This document shows, piece after piece, positions 1 through 10,650 of a stretch of 64,000 bases of DNA; positions within the stretch are counted from its first letter, which is position 1, and the number at the start of each line of letters is the position of its first letter. A model generated the notes under the pieces. It was given only the letters and a program-made list of their open reading frames with translations, searched no databases and had not been told where the DNA came from. This stretch comes from Haemaphysalis longicornis (lineage: Eukaryota > Arthropoda > Arachnida > Ixodida > Ixodidae). The stretch lies in the NCBI GenBank assembly GCA_013339765.2, contig JABSTR010000950.1, forward strand, positions 620,001 to 684,000, given 5' to 3'. The position numbers and the translations under genes are program-made.

Positions 1-1500
1 CCTTCTGCTGATCTGCTGCTTAACCTCCTGTTAAACTTTGCGGCAACCCCCGTCACCCCGTGACCTGCCTCCGAGGCGTATAAGCGTTTCCTAGTCAGCA
101 CAGCCAAGCGACGCATGGCGCCATCCAGGGGCATGTCCGAAGCTATATCCACGCGCTTGTGGCCCTCAAATTTAACCGCTTAGAACCGCTTCGTCTCGTA
201 GTGTAGTAGTTCCGCTACATTTTCAAGAGTTTGTCATATTTGAATATTAACATTCGTTATCACGCGTATAATCTATTTATAACATCTTTATGCATTATAA
301 ACAGGATTTCAGCTATTTTCGTTGCCTTTTGGTCAGTTTCAGCTGCTGCTTCTAGTGCGCTTTTGCAGGTTTGCCCCTTTCAGGTCGGTTTCGGCTATTT
401 TTGTGTAATATATTTTAACGTCGTGGTTTTTAACCATTGTAGGTCCGTCTTTGTTGTTATTTATTTCAATTCGGGTGGTTTGTAGGCTTTAGGTACGTTT
501 ATGCTGGGATATAACCCCCATAGCAATCGCAGACGACGGCTGTCTGTACTGACCAGGAAACGCATATACGCGCCTCCGAAGCTCGTGTTTCTTGCATTTC
601 GTGTTCGCAGTTCGTTTAATCTACGCAGATTAAGCTGCACCGCGTTGTAAATGCCACCACGCGAATGAACGAAGTGGACGAAGACGCGCCAACGCCGGAT
701 AAGCACCCTGCCAACCTGTGGGAGACCCGCGAGCAGCTGAGCATGTGCTACACCGCCAAGGGGAAGACATGAAGACTGGGATGAGGTGGAGGGCAGCGGT
801 GGTGTGTGCGTCACACAAGAATTGGACGACGAAGCTTAATGCGGAGATGAGATGGCCGAACAGGGACAAACGCCTATTGTGGATATACGCCATGCGAGAT
901 CTCGCCACACAGAAACCGGCAGAATAATCAGAAGAATAGTCCGAAGCATAAAAGTGACGGGATAAGACGAAGAGGATGGAATTAAGACTGGTGACGAAGC
1001 AGGGGTGGATTCGAAGGAGCGACGGTTCGGAAGGCTGCCTGCAATGGTGCGGTAGCCCTGGTCTCCCAAGGCGTCAAGACGGCCGGACACCCGGCCAGGC
1101 TGCAGTGGCAGCCTTGTCTACTAGCTGCTCATCGACTGTGTATTGAGTCCCGGCATCGACTGTGTGACGTGGTGTTTCCCGTGCCGATCTACCAACAGCC
1201 GCCGAGAACAGGGACTCTTTCAACGCCTCAGCATCGAGTGTGTCGTACCACGTGAGACGTCTCATCTATGACAGACGGGTTTCTAGACTGAACTTTGAGC
1301 TGTTACTTTTTGTCGTCCTCGCAGAACTTTGTGTCTTTAGGATAGAGCTTAGTATTGCATTCTGCTTGTAACTGTATATTCCGTCTGGTTAGTCGTTCCG
1401 TCTATATAAATGTTCGTCTCCGTCTACTACGCACTTATGAAGCACCTGACCCATTTTTGCAACGCGAGTACAGAGGACTAGCTACCGACGCAATCACAAA
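1..1500. other. Unassigned sequence, no recognised gene
   Basis: Short open frames occur on both strands (for example 461-814 minus and 718-927 plus), but none shows a motif I recognise, and they overlap one another as chance frames do. The right-hand part may be further decayed upstream sequence of the LINE that becomes recognisable near 1,525. I see no convincing repeat or RNA gene here. Confidence 0.4.
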
Positions 1501-1524
1501 GACCTTGTTCGTAAGCGCAACAGG

Positions 1525-3145
1525 ATGTCCCAGGCTAGGAGCTATGCTAGGCACGCGGCGAGCTCTCACTGTATCGAAAACTGCGCGTCTTTCGGAGAGA
1601 AAACCGGTAACCACCAAAAATGGGGCGCGTACCGAGCCATGGTCGGTAATACAGGGGCCTTAAACACCACCAAAAACATCCGGCTCGTCAAGGGCGTTAC
1701 AGACGATCAGTTTGAGAAAGAGGCGGTCGAACCTTCTTTCCTCAACCATCTTGCACAACCGAATCTCAGTGTATACGATCCAGAGCCAGGGACCGACGAA
1801 CTAGGACAGGACATCCTGTTCACACTACAAGAGCTGTCCTTGGCGCTATAGTCGGTAAACATCCGCAGCGCCCCAGGGAAGGATGCTATGGCGTAGCAAA
1901 TGCTCAAATGCTGCGGAACGTAGACGAACGATTCCGTACACAGCTCCTGGACGAGTTGAAAAGTGTGTACAAATCCGGAGACCTGCCCACAGGCTTGCGC
2001 CATGGCATCGTATGCCCAATTCCGAAAGGCGAGAGAAGACCTGAGAGAGGGTATACTCTCGGACCCATTTCGCTGACGTCCACACTGTGTAAGCTCTTAG
2101 CGCATGGTGCTGGCACGGCAGTAGAAAACCATACGGGATACTCGCGGCCCACGCGCGCTGGACTCAAGATATCCTTCACATGCTTCGCCGACCAGTGGAA
2201 CACCAAGACTCCAGCGATCCTTTTGGCCATGGACATGAAGGTTTTTGACATTATCAGCCAGGCCTGAATCGTGCAAGTGCTTCGCGAGTGCGGAGCAGGC
2301 CCACGCATCACGAATTTTGTGGAGGGATTCCTAAAAGACTGGACATTTAAGGGTCAGCACCGAAAACCACCAACCGCAGACCACCAATGCAGTCGGGGTC
2401 CAATGCAGCCGGTGCTCTTCAATCTTGTGATGCGTGACACCTCTGGTGAGCTCGAGACGAACAAACACTAAAAAAATTACTCCCACCTCCCCTCGCGGGA
2501 ACCCCTGTGTAGATGCGACGCATAGGGGGTACCGTTGTTGTTTTCGTTAGGCTGATTCTCCCATGCGTGAAACGTGCCGTGAACCCCCTGCCGCGGCTAT
2601 AACGCAACACAATCCAACGCAATCCACTTTAATCCAATCCATTCCAAACCCAATCCATTCCAAATCCAAATCCAAATCCAATCCAATCCAATCCAATGCC
2701 CCTCGCGAGAGAGTGTTCGCTATCGGAGAAAAGAGGGGATGAGCGGCGGAGAGCGCAGCTCCCGCGGTGAGGAGAATGGGGGAGGGGTGTGGACGGGCAA
2801 CGACAACGCCGTATGGATGGACAAGGCGAGTGAATGAGATGCCGTCGCATCTAAAACAGTGTACGCGGACGATATCACTATCTGGACTAATGGGGCACCG
2901 ACGTGACTACGGCCACTGCGGCAGTGCAGCATGGACTGGACCCCATTGAACGGTGGCTCAGGCCACAAGCGTGCGCGCCTTTTAAAAACTTACCATTCCT
3001 TCCTAAAGAAACTTGAGACAAACGCGAAAACCAAAAGTGGGGCCAACCTTCGCTCAAAGTGCGTCCAATCGATCTTCAAACCTTTAAGGATCCAAATCGG
3101 AAACGAAGAACGATCCCCGTGCTACGATTTTTCGCGCACCAAGTA
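1525..3145 (+). pseudogene. Decayed LINE reverse transcriptase, split by an insertion
   Basis: This is the remnant of a non-LTR retrotransposon ORF2. Read in order across frame changes and stops, it shows RSAPGKDAM near 1,865, then the finger region with PISLTSTLCKLL near 2,068-2,100, a motif-A-like stretch AMDMKVFDI near 2,225, and a motif-B-like segment ending near 2,450. The catalytic YADD (VYADDITIWT) is at 2,862-2,873, and a thumb-like region follows to about 3,140. The RT is interrupted between about 2,468 and 2,851 by an unrelated dispersed repeat, after which the reading resumes at VYADD. Stops and frameshifts make it non-functional. The endonuclease part and the 3' end are not recognisable. 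Clade is not assigned; the PISLTS and YADDITIW style suggests the Jockey/I/R1 group, by inference. Confidence 0.75.
2468..2850 (-). repeat. Dispersed repeat with ATGCGACGCAT ends, inserted in a LINE
   Basis: This segment separates the two halves of the LINE RT. On the minus strand it begins with AGATGCGACGGCATCT, runs through a C-rich segment with CTCGCGAGAG, then an (ATTGG/CCAAT-type) pentamer tract at about 2,605-2,697, and ends in a GCGAGGGGAGG module followed by TAATTTTTTT. A second copy in the opposite orientation lies at 27,016-27,300. A related terminal module (CTCCCCGCGAGGGGG then ATGCGTCGCAT) occurs at 48,672 and 55,829. The hexamer CTAAAA at 2,468-2,473 and 2,851-2,856 could be a short target duplication, though it overlaps an A-rich stretch. 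Confidence 0.7.
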
Positions 3146-3292
3146 AACGCACTTACGAGCGATCTAAATGTATACCGATACGTGGTTTATGAGATAAAGG
3201 TGTACTATTCTACTCCTTCAAGATTGATCCGTGTATTGCCGTAGATAGAACAGCTTCCTTATCGCGATTTTCATGTAACCTATTTGACAGTA

Positions 3293-3430
3293 CGGAAGGC
3301 CGGGTCCACGCACGCGCCGTGTGTCCAGAGATCTTATCAGAGCTTTTCTGTCGACCAACCGGTCTATGAAGAAATGCATTAGTTTTCTGACAGGACGCCA
3401 TCGGTTCAACAAAGAAAGTTTTCGCTTAAG
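3293..3430 (+). repeat. Dispersed repeat B, copy 1
   Basis: The stretch starting CACGCACGCGCCGT and passing through GACCAACCGGT and CAGGACGCCATC is shared, in the same orientation, with 28,702-28,840. It encodes no recognisable protein. Its nature is unknown; it may be part of a LINE or SINE 3' region. The bases to 3,555 on its right hold nothing I recognise. Confidence 0.65.
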
Positions 3431-3556
3431 AAATGGGCAATAGATTTACGGTAATATGTACCCGCTTAATGTGGGCTTGCCGTTTAAAAGAAGTTGCGAA
3501 GATACCCCCACCCAGCGCCCAGTGAACCCGGTGTATTGGCTGACAGCAGCCGCTCA

Positions 3557-3579
3557 TTTATTTATTTATTTATTTATTT

Positions 3580-3615
<36 letters not shown>

Positions 3616-3636
3616 TTATTTATTAGTTAGTTAGTT
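3557..3636. repeat. (TTTA)n microsatellite, LINE tail
   Basis: Tandem TTTA units with one phase break. On the minus strand this is (TAAA)n and sits just downstream of the CR1-like LINE that reads leftward from 4,835, so it is probably that element's 3' tail, later expanded. Confidence 0.8.
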
Positions 3637-4835
3637 TTTTATTCATTTACATTGCATAATTTATTTCCATCAAGAACAGCGGCATTAAAGAGGGGAGTGG
3701 ATACGAAGATACAGGGTGAATGCAAAATTGCTTAGATGAGTACAGGCTTGTTAGGTGCTTGGGTAGACAACATTAGCTAGTGTGGTACGAAAAAGTTGGG
3801 GGTCGACAATAGTAGCTGTTGGTCCGAGAAGGTGGTTCCATTTTTTTGAAGTGCGTGGTATGAAGGATTGAAGGCAACCTCTTGTTCGGCAGGGCTGGAT
3901 TCCAACTTTATGAACGTGATCAACTCGTGGAGAAATGTACATTGGTGGAAGTATGAGCTTAGTGGGTGAATGAGAACGTTCATTGAATATTTTGGGAAAC
4001 TGGCATAGGCGAGAAAATTGACGACGGGATGCAAGGGAAGGAAGGTGCAATGTGTTTTTCGTGGACGTTATGCTAGCAGCATGGTTGTAGTTATGCAGTA
4101 TGATACGAGCGGAGCTATTCTGTACTAATTCTAAGGAGCTAATTAAGTTATCAGTACTGGGAATCCTTATGGAAGGGGCGTATTCTAATTTACTACGGGC
4201 TAATGTTTATAGACCGTTAGTTTTATTGGCATAGGTGCGGAAGAGAAATCACAGCGAAGACACCCTAACGTTTAGTAAGCACTGTTAATTATCGTGTTAA
4301 TATAAAGTGACCAGGTGAGGCACGAAGTAATGTGAACACCAAGATAGCGGTAAGAAGTGACTGACTCTAGAGGGGAAGTGTTAAGATAGTACGTAACAGG
4401 ACTAGATAAGGAGCGAAAAATTCGCATTGCTTTACATTTGGTAGTGTTAAGGTCAATTAGCCACGTGTTACACCAGTTTTAAATTGCGTTCATGTCAGTC
4501 TGGAGGATGTGAACGTCATTTATATCATTAATCTATCGAAATATTACACAGTCGTCCGAGAATAAGTGAGTGGTAGAAGAAACACAAGAGGGAACGTCGT
4601 TATTAGGAACAAAAGCGCACCTAAAACTGAACCCTGAGGGACGCCGGAATGAACAGTACTAAAGGGAGAGTTGAAATTGTTAGCAGTAACAAACTGACGT
4701 TCGGTTGCAGAGAAAGTGCTCCAGCCATGTTAAAAGATCGCGACCAAGAGTTAATTTTCTTAATTTGAGAAGTAATAGCTTATGTGATACCTTTTCAAAC
4801 ACTTTGGAAAAATCTAGAAAAATACAATGCCATCA
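3557..4835 (-). pseudogene. CR1-like LINE, 5'-truncated RT half
   Basis: Reading the minus strand leftward, the frame fragments give an RT palm start (GIVFF near 4,828), the canonical motif B SGVPQGSVLG at about 4,619-4,653, and a degenerate catalytic box LFSDDCVIF at about 4,545-4,566, where the expected A of FADD is S. The typical C-terminal segment follows, with YISPRVDHVHKVGI and FIPRTSKKWNHL at 3,751-3,980. Many stops and frameshifts interrupt it. The 3' end is the (TAAA)n tract. The left-truncated 5' end near 4,835 is the usual outcome of incomplete target-primed reverse transcription. A second 3' end of the same family lies at about 59,530-60,042. The SGVPQGSVLG style and tetranucleotide tail fit CR1/L2-type LINEs, by inference. 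Confidence 0.8.
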
Positions 4836-5430
4836 AACGGTTAGTGCGTTCTATTTCCGTGCTTGTTCTACACGCACAGGCACAAAACCGGCAAAATCTC
4901 GCGCGCAGACGCTCGATGCTCGAGCTGCGACGCCCAGACGACAGTCGCCAGCGATGGTGGCGCTGAACCATGGCCACCATAAGGTATTTCTTGCTCATAC
5001 AGCTGTTGCCGATTGCAGGGCACAAAAGCATGGCCTTCGAGATTAGCTTCCGGTAACGCGAAGAAGCTGCCGGTAGGGCTACGAATTCCTTGTCGCTGTC
5101 GAATCCAATCCAATCCAGCTCAAGAAGAAATGCAGAAGCGCATTTTATTTTCTTCGGTCCGCCAGTGTTTGTAGTCGTCATCGCGATGGATGATGCCGTT
5201 TGTGGTCGTCCTGCCGTCATCGCGGCAAGGCCAGCAGGGCGGCAAGTGAGGATGAGCGATTTCTTGCTGCCCACGCGCAAATAATAAAGCCTGTCTGAGT
5301 GTGTGTGTTAGCAAAGTGTTGTTCTTTCCCGGCCGGTGAGTAGCTGCTAGTCTGGCATTGGTGGTTAATCCGTACATCTTTTAGTGCGTACCTGAGCGTC
5401 GTTCCCGGCCAACTACGTATTAACGGGGTT
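4836..5430. other. Unassigned sequence
   Basis: No gene recognised. It contains a short run of CCAAT pentamers at 5,101-5,115, like those in the dispersed repeats at 2.6 kb, 27.2 kb and 49.4 kb. The open frames on both strands look like chance frames. Confidence 0.35.
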
Positions 5431-5439
5431 TTGTTGTAT

Positions 5440-6200
5440 TCGAGGTGGTGTTGGGTAGACCAGGGAGACCATCGACATCAGGCTAAGCGGCCGTCGCATC
5501 GAGCGGGCTGCCTCCCGTTCGATCCGAATCCTGGGGGTGCAGCTGTACGAACAGGGCGGAGCCGACGAGTGGGTCCGACAGCTGAAGGTTACGGGGCGGC
5601 AGCAGCAGCTCCGTATCCGATGGATGAGAAGCCGTGAGGGTGGACTGGGTGCCGCCAGTCCACCCGCATGCGTGCGCGAGCGACGAAGCAAGCATCCGCT
5701 CCGACCCATCACACCCTGTTCCCCTAGCAAAGCACGACCCCCGACCCTGTGGCCTGCAGAACCGCTGCCAAGCAAAAGAGTAAGGCTGAGCTCTGCGCCA
5801 CGACCCCCCATGACCCAAGAACACTGCCAGGAGGACTTCCCAAGGAAGCCCAAGTCCTGGTACACAAGATAAGAGCCTTGGCTGCCCTTACGGAGGACGT
5901 GCTCGCGAAGTGGCGGGCATACGTTCCCCGCCACTCAAGACAACTGAAGGAAACCCCTGAACCACATGGAGGTCACCATCGTGACGGGCTCCTCATGTCA
6001 CGCACCGACGAGGCCCACAACGCACCACATGCTGCGGCAGTGCTCAGGGCTCGCGGTGGAGAGAAGAGCCCGTCTTCCGCCGAACATCAACACCATCCAG
6101 GAGTGGGCATCACGTCCCCCATGCCAGGCGCTCAAACAAGAGACTGTCATCACCCTGTGCACTTCCGCGAGTACCATGGGAATACACCTGAGGATGTAGA
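5440..6200 (+). pseudogene. LINE remnant: RT thumb to C-terminal region
   Basis: Two stretches look like LINE ORF2. At about 5,484-5,640, switching frame once, one reads LSGRRIERAASRSIRILGVQ-like sequence followed by LYEQGGADEWVRQLKVTGRQ, which has the shape of the post-YADD thumb (I-RILGV-L, then a helix with RQ). At 5,990-6,090, TTHHMLRQCSGLAVERRARL resembles the histidine-cysteine half of a C-terminal LINE zinc finger (H-x4-C). Between and around them are stops and unrecognised sequence. No YADD box is present, so the element is truncated upstream. A family-level call only. Confidence 0.5.
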
Positions 6201-6299
6201 CGCCATCACTCCTTTACCACCTTCTCCAGCCCTGACTATAGCTGGAGCCACCCCTTCTGAACAAAGAATACTATTTTATATCCGCACTTCGTTCTAATT

Positions 6300-6505
6300 C
6301 AACTTGCGTACCGAATCACGAACCGGTTCAAGGCTTGCGAACAACTTTGCGAACAGGTTCTGTATGTGTTTTAGTCGAAGAGAAGCTGAACGAAAAAAAA
6401 AATTAATTCACCCGACCCCGAACCGGAACCGAGCCGGTATTTTTATCGGTTAAACACCGAAAGCAACTGCTGCTTATACGATATTAATCTTGGTAGCCGA
6501 ACGGC
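6300..6505. other. GAACCGG-rich sequence left of the hAT-like element
   Basis: This short AT-rich stretch has several degenerate GAACCGGTT and CCGAACCGGA motifs but no gene. It ends in ATCTGAGG, the left copy of the 8-bp target duplication. Confidence 0.4.
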
Positions 6506-6513
6506 ATCTGAGG
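6506..6513. repeat. Left target site duplication of hAT-like element 1
   Basis: ATCTGAGG lies immediately outside the CAGTGTTGTAC terminus and is identical to 14,306-14,313. Position 2 is T as in the usual hAT target consensus; position 7 is G rather than A. Confidence 0.8.
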
Positions 6514-6524
6514 CAGTGTTGTAC

Positions 6525-6660
6525 ACGTTCCTCCAAAATAGGAACGAAAGCTCGTTCCTCGTTCCTTGCCAATTTTGAAACGAGTTCCCATTACAAGTTC
6601 CTTTATTGCGAAAGGAACGCGTTCCAGTTCCACTTCGAAAATCGGAACGTGTCGTTACAT
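6525..6660. repeat. Left subterminal GGAACG/CGTTCC cluster
   Basis: Irregularly spaced GGAACG and CGTTCC pentamer/hexamer motifs in both orientations make many small palindromes such as GGAACGCGTTCC. A matching cluster lies inside the right end at 14,150-14,294. In characterised hAT elements short subterminal motifs bind the transposase; that role here is inference. Confidence 0.7.
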
Positions 6661-6866
6661 TAACGTTACAATTAGGTTTTTAAATGAAAATATAGTGTCG
6701 GATAATCCTGGGTCGAAATTAAGTGAGACATTTAAAACTCACATTGAACTACGTATATTATACGAATATTAACACCAACGGCAGCAGATTATCTGGAGAT
6801 AAAGATAATCAAAAGAAACGCTCCTAGGCGAATTTTTTCAGGGAGCACCGGACTCCAGACGGCTCG

Positions 6867-6993
6867 AGGACATTTCGGCGCAGGATATTTCGGTGCGGAA
6901 ATTTCGGTGTACGGATATATCGGTGTACGGACACATAGGTGTACGGGCGTTTCGGTGCACGCACATTTCGGTGTACGGACATTTCGGCGACCA
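6867..6993 (+). repeat. GGACATTTCGGTGTAC tandem array, left
   Basis: About eight diverged copies of a 14-16-base unit, consensus about GGACATTTCGGTGTAC. The same unit appears on the opposite strand at 13,575-13,675, placing inverted arrays on both sides of the element interior. Confidence 0.75.
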
Positions 6994-7479
6994 AATTATC
7001 CGGTGCTTGCCTGTTTGCGACAGCCGTTAAATTTTTATTTTCGCTTAACGTGGGTTATGGACAACAATCTGGAGCAGGGAATTTATGTTTTTGATTGATG
7101 CCATGTTCGATCGTTGCCAGGTATTTTTAGAAATTCTACATTTATATATTTTTGTTTAATACCTCTTCCTGAGGACACCTGTTATGCAGCCGATTGAATT
7201 CTTTAGCACACGTTTTTTTTTTCATTTATGACAGGTTGTTAATTTATATTCGCCCTTTTTTAGCTAAGACAATTACCCGTGTTTACGATGGTCTACCGCC
7301 TCTTTTGTATTTTTTTTAAATTACACACCCTCAAATTACATAAATTACATGAACACTCTCAATATCCAAAAAGTAACAAACATTAGCTAGCCTCCCAGAA
7401 TGAAGAAAACCTTATGAAGAGTATTACGTAGGCTGGGCTGCCTTGCTAAAATAAATTCAGGAACACTGGTCTAGGATAT
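6994..7479. other. AT-rich interior of hAT-like element 1, left part
   Basis: No open frame of note and no transposase motif. The sequence is T-rich with homopolymer runs and ends at the gypsy LTR border at 7,480. Confidence 0.4.
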
Positions 7480-7541
7480 TGTCACGAAGCCAAGGACGAC
7501 GCAGTTGTCTTGCAGGAGAAACAAGTTTATTGGAGCGAACT
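7480..7541 (-). repeat. 3' LTR remnant (62 bp)
   Basis: Identical to 11,811-11,872. On the minus strand it carries AATAAA (GCTCCAATAAACTTG) and ends in GTGACA, the LTR terminus. The sequence diverges at 7,542, where integrase coding sequence starts, so a deletion joined IN to the LTR. Confidence 0.9.
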
Positions 7542-8237
7542 CGTTCTTCGGTGATCCGTGTTGCTGTAGCGTAATACTCCTTGCATCAGCTCTGCAGTAA
7601 ATGCCGTTCCGCGGTCTGTGATTAGGACTTCCGGGGCTCCATGTCGTAGCACAACTTGGCTTATAAAGAACTTCGCCACTTCTTGTGCAGTCCCCCTCGG
7701 AAGAGCGGCGGTCTCTGCGTAGCGCGTCATGTAGTCTGTCGCTACGACAATCCACTTGTTCTGTGATCGTGACGTAGGGAACGGGCCTAAAAGGTCCATT
7801 CCAATCTGTTGAAATGGTCTCGATGGGACGGCGATCGGTTGCAGAAGTCCGGCGGGTCTTGTCGGCGGCGTTTTTCGTCGCTGGCAGTCACGGCAGCTCC
7901 GGACGTAGTGGGTGACGTCAGAGGTAAGGCCGGGCCAGTAGTACCTCGCCTTGATTTTTCCAATAGTGCGGGCTGTGCCCAGATGTCCGGAAGATGGGTC
8001 GTCGTGGCACGCTTCCAAAATTTCATCACGAAGGTCCGCGGGGATGACGAGGAGGTAATTCGCTCTTGTTCCGGGGTAGAAATTCTTCTTCACAAGGACG
8101 GAGTTTCTCAGGCTGAATGCTGGTAAGCTGCGTTTGAAGGTCCTAGGAACGGCAACGTTGCATCCCTCGAGGTACTCGATTATGACGCGTAAGTCGGGGT
8201 CCGCACGCTGCTGGGCGGCTAGGTCGCTCTCCGTCAC
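7527..8237 (-). pseudogene. Integrase, C-terminally truncated
   Basis: This part of pol would insert retrotransposon DNA into the genome. The 236-residue frame has an N-terminal zinc-binding HHCC domain (H78, H85, C115, C118; spacing H-x6-H-x29-C-x2-C). The catalytic core follows, with FQQIGMDLLGPF (D148) and LITDRGTAFTAEL (D208). The third catalytic residue, a glutamate some 35 residues after D208, is missing because the frame runs into the LTR remnant after DHRRTSS. The C-terminal domain is absent. Upstream, the RNase H frame is joined to it by a one-base deletion near 8,293. Residues near the start (TESDLAAQQRADPDLR) are typical of the tether before the zinc domain, so the true protein is part of a Pol polyprotein and this ATG is not a real start. 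Confidence 0.9.
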
Positions 8238-9154
8238 GATCCCGAAGAACGCGCTGTCTTCATCAGAGTCTTGTGGTGGGTCGACGGGGCGCGGGACAGG
8301 CAGTCGGCGTCGGAGTGTTTCCTGCCGGATTTATAAACGACGGTAACGTCGAACTCCTGCAGGCGCAAGCTCCACCGCCCAAGACGGCCAGAGGGGTCCT
8401 TCAAATTGGCGAGCCAACACAGCGCATGGTGGTCTGTTACAACCTTGAATGGCCTTCCATACACGTATGGGCGAAATTTTGAAATCGCCCATATAATAGC
8501 CAGGCACTCTTTCTCAGAGGCAGAATAGTTTTTCTCCTCCTTCGACAGACCACGGCTGGCATAGGCGATTACCCTTTCGCAGCCGCTTTGCTTTTGGACA
8601 AGGACGGCACCCAAGCCGATATCACTGGCGTCCGTGTGCATTTCGGTTTCGGCATTTTCGTCGAAATGAGCGAGCACGGGCGGGCTTTGCAGGCGTATTT
8701 GCAGCTCGCAGAATGCTTTTTCTTGGTCGTTTTCCCAGCTGAAAGGGGTGCTATCTTTCGTCAAGCGCGTGAGTGGCTCTGCAATGCGTGCGAAGTTTGC
8801 CACGAAGCGCCGGTAGTATGCGCACAGCCCGAGAAATCTTCGCACGCCCTTCTTGTCTTTCGGCCTTGGGAAGTTCGCAATCGCTGAAGTTTTTGCCGGG
8901 TCAGGTAGGACTCCCGCGGCGTTGACGACGTGGCCCAAGAACTTGAGTTCCCCGTATGCGAAACGGCACTTTTCAGGCTTTAGCGTCAACCCCGACGTAC
9001 GAATGGCCTCGAGTACAGACTCCAACCTTGCAAGGTGTTCGTCGAAAGTCCGGGCGAATACCACTACGTCGTCGAGGTATACGAGGCAGGTGTGCCACTT
9101 AGGCCAGCTAGCACAGTGTCCATGACTCTTTGAAACGTCGCTGGTGCTGTGCAC
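8234..9154 (-). pseudogene. RT (C-terminal half) and RNase H of gypsy pol
   Basis: From about residue 18 of this frame the sequence is gypsy Pol: catalytic YLDD at residues 26-29, then LKPEKCRFAYGELKFLGHVV, the thumb/connection segment with RRFLGLCAYYRRFV, and RNase H with TDASDIGLGAVL (D175) and VVTDHHALCWL. It ends at ADCLSRAPS, the standard border before integrase. The first 17 residues are out of frame, because a one-base deletion near 9,100 separates this frame from the upstream RT frame. A second one-base deletion near 8,293 separates it from integrase. Correcting frame at these two points is implied by continuity of the homologous protein, not observed. Confidence 0.92.
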
Positions 9155-10649
9155 AGCCCAAACGGCATCACCTTGAACTCGTATAGGCCGTCTGGGGTTA
9201 TAAATGCAGTCTTCTCTCGGTCTCTCTCGTCCACTTCGATTTGCCAGTAGCCGGTCTTCAGGTCCATCGATGAGAAGTACTTCGCGTGGCAGAGGTGGTC
9301 GAGGGTGTCGTCGATTCGGGGAAGGGGGTACACGTCCTTTTTCGTGATTTTGTTCAGTCGCCGGTAGTCAACGCAAAACCTTAATGTGCCGTCTTTTTTC
9401 TTTACGAGTACGACGGGCGCAGCCCAGGGGCTTTTCGATGGCTGTATAATGTCATCGCTCAGCATGTCTTCGACTTGAGTCCGGATGGCTTCCCGTTCGT
9501 GTGAAGAGACGCGGTACGGTGACTGTCTGGTAGGTCGGGCTCCATCTTCGGTTATTATTCGGTGCTTCGCTAGAGGGGTCTGACGTAGTTTTGCGCTCGA
9601 CGAAAAACATTCGCTGTAGCGACGCAGCAAAGCCAATAATTTTTTCCGTTGTTCTTGCGGTAGCGCCGGATTCACGTCGAATGGCTGCGGGAGCTTGAAG
9701 GTTTCTTCGGGTGTGCGTTCAAAGTCGGCGACTGCGATCACATCACTTGCTTCTTGCGTTTCTTCGAGGAACGCAATTGCAGCTCCCTTGTTTAAATGCT
9801 GGTACTCTTCGGTGAAATTAGTGACCAAAACGTGAGATTGGCGTTGCTTAAAGTGCGCAATGCCTCTTGCGACGGAGACGCCGCGGTCGAGAAGCAACCT
9901 TCGATCACTCTCTACGATAGCGTCGATGTCAGAAGCAGCATCCTCACAGTAGACGGCGATCATCAAGCTTGCGCGGGGTGGCAGGGTGATGTGATCGTCG
10001 GCGATCCTGACAGCAGCACGGTGATCGGGGTTCGGTTGCGGCGTCGTGGAGTGATCGGAGGAAAATGTTATCGACTTGGTCTGCAGATCAATTATTGCGC
10101 CGTTGTCCGTCAAAAAGTCAATTCCGAGAATCACGTCGCGGGAGCAGTTAGGCAGAACGACGAACGCCGCAGGGTACGTTGTGCCGTCTATGGTGACGCG
10201 CGATGTGCACATTCCACTTGGCGTCACGAGGTGGCCTCCTGCTGTGCGTATGTGCGGACCGTCCCATCTGGTCATAACTTTCTTCAGTTTAGACGCAAAT
10301 GGTCCGCTCATTACCGAATAGTCGGCTCCCGTGTCTACGAGGGCGACTACGTCAAAGCCGTCGATGGACACCTTGACGTCGGATGCCGCCTTCCTCGAGT
10401 TCCGGGTGCGTCGGGGCGTCGCATCTCGGCTTGTGCGTGTTGACGGTCGGGCACTGTGCGTCGTCGTTGTCATCGTCTTCTCAGCGGACGTCTCGTCGTG
10501 TACGGGAGTACCGTCAGGTCTGGGTCGGGTCGTCGGGATGAGGGCATGTTGTGAGTCACTGTCTTCCGCGAGTCGTTGCGTCGTTGGAGGGTTTTCATTT
10601 TTCCGCGATCGTGCAACTTTACCTCCAGAAGTTGCTGCTTTTAGTTTCC
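9064..10649 (-). pseudogene. Protease and RT N-terminal half of gypsy pol
   Basis: The frame is open upstream of the first ATG (10,473) back to the slippery site at 10,644-10,650, so expression by -1 frameshifting from gag is expected. The aspartic protease has VALVDTGADYSVM (active-site DTG at residues 47-49 counted from 10,473) and VILGIDFL. RT follows, with DDIIQPSKSPWAAPVVLVKK, LRFCVDYRRLNKIT, YFSSMDLKTGYWQI (first catalytic Asp) and MPFGLCTAPATFQR. The frame is broken near 9,100 just before YLDD by a single missing base. The protease would cleave Gag-Pol and the RT copies the element RNA inside particles. Confidence 0.93.
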
Positions 10650-10650
10650 C
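10585..10650 (-). promoter_or_regulatory. gag-pol -1 ribosomal frameshift signal
   Basis: On the minus strand the heptamer G GGA AAC (10,644-10,650) is in the gag frame and immediately precedes the gag stop TAA (10,641-10,643). Slipping back one base gives GGG AAA and enters the pol frame. An 8-base spacer (10,636-10,643) is followed by a perfect 7-bp stem: GCAACTT (10,629-10,635) with AAGTTGC (10,613-10,619) around a 9-base loop. The loop contains TGGAGG (10,622-10,627), complementary to CCTCCA at 10,585-10,590 downstream, so an H-type pseudoknot is possible. GGGAAAC is an established retroviral -1 slippery sequence. The second stem is inference. Confidence 0.85.

Noticed and set aside
461..1090. 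Overlapping frames on both strands near the left end
   Set aside because: No motif, mutually overlapping and of a length expected by chance.
5413..5934. 173-residue minus-strand frame
   Set aside because: Shadow of a GC-rich LINE remnant read on the plus strand.
9796..10443. 215-residue plus-strand frame
   Set aside because: It is the antisense shadow of the gypsy protease/RT frame.
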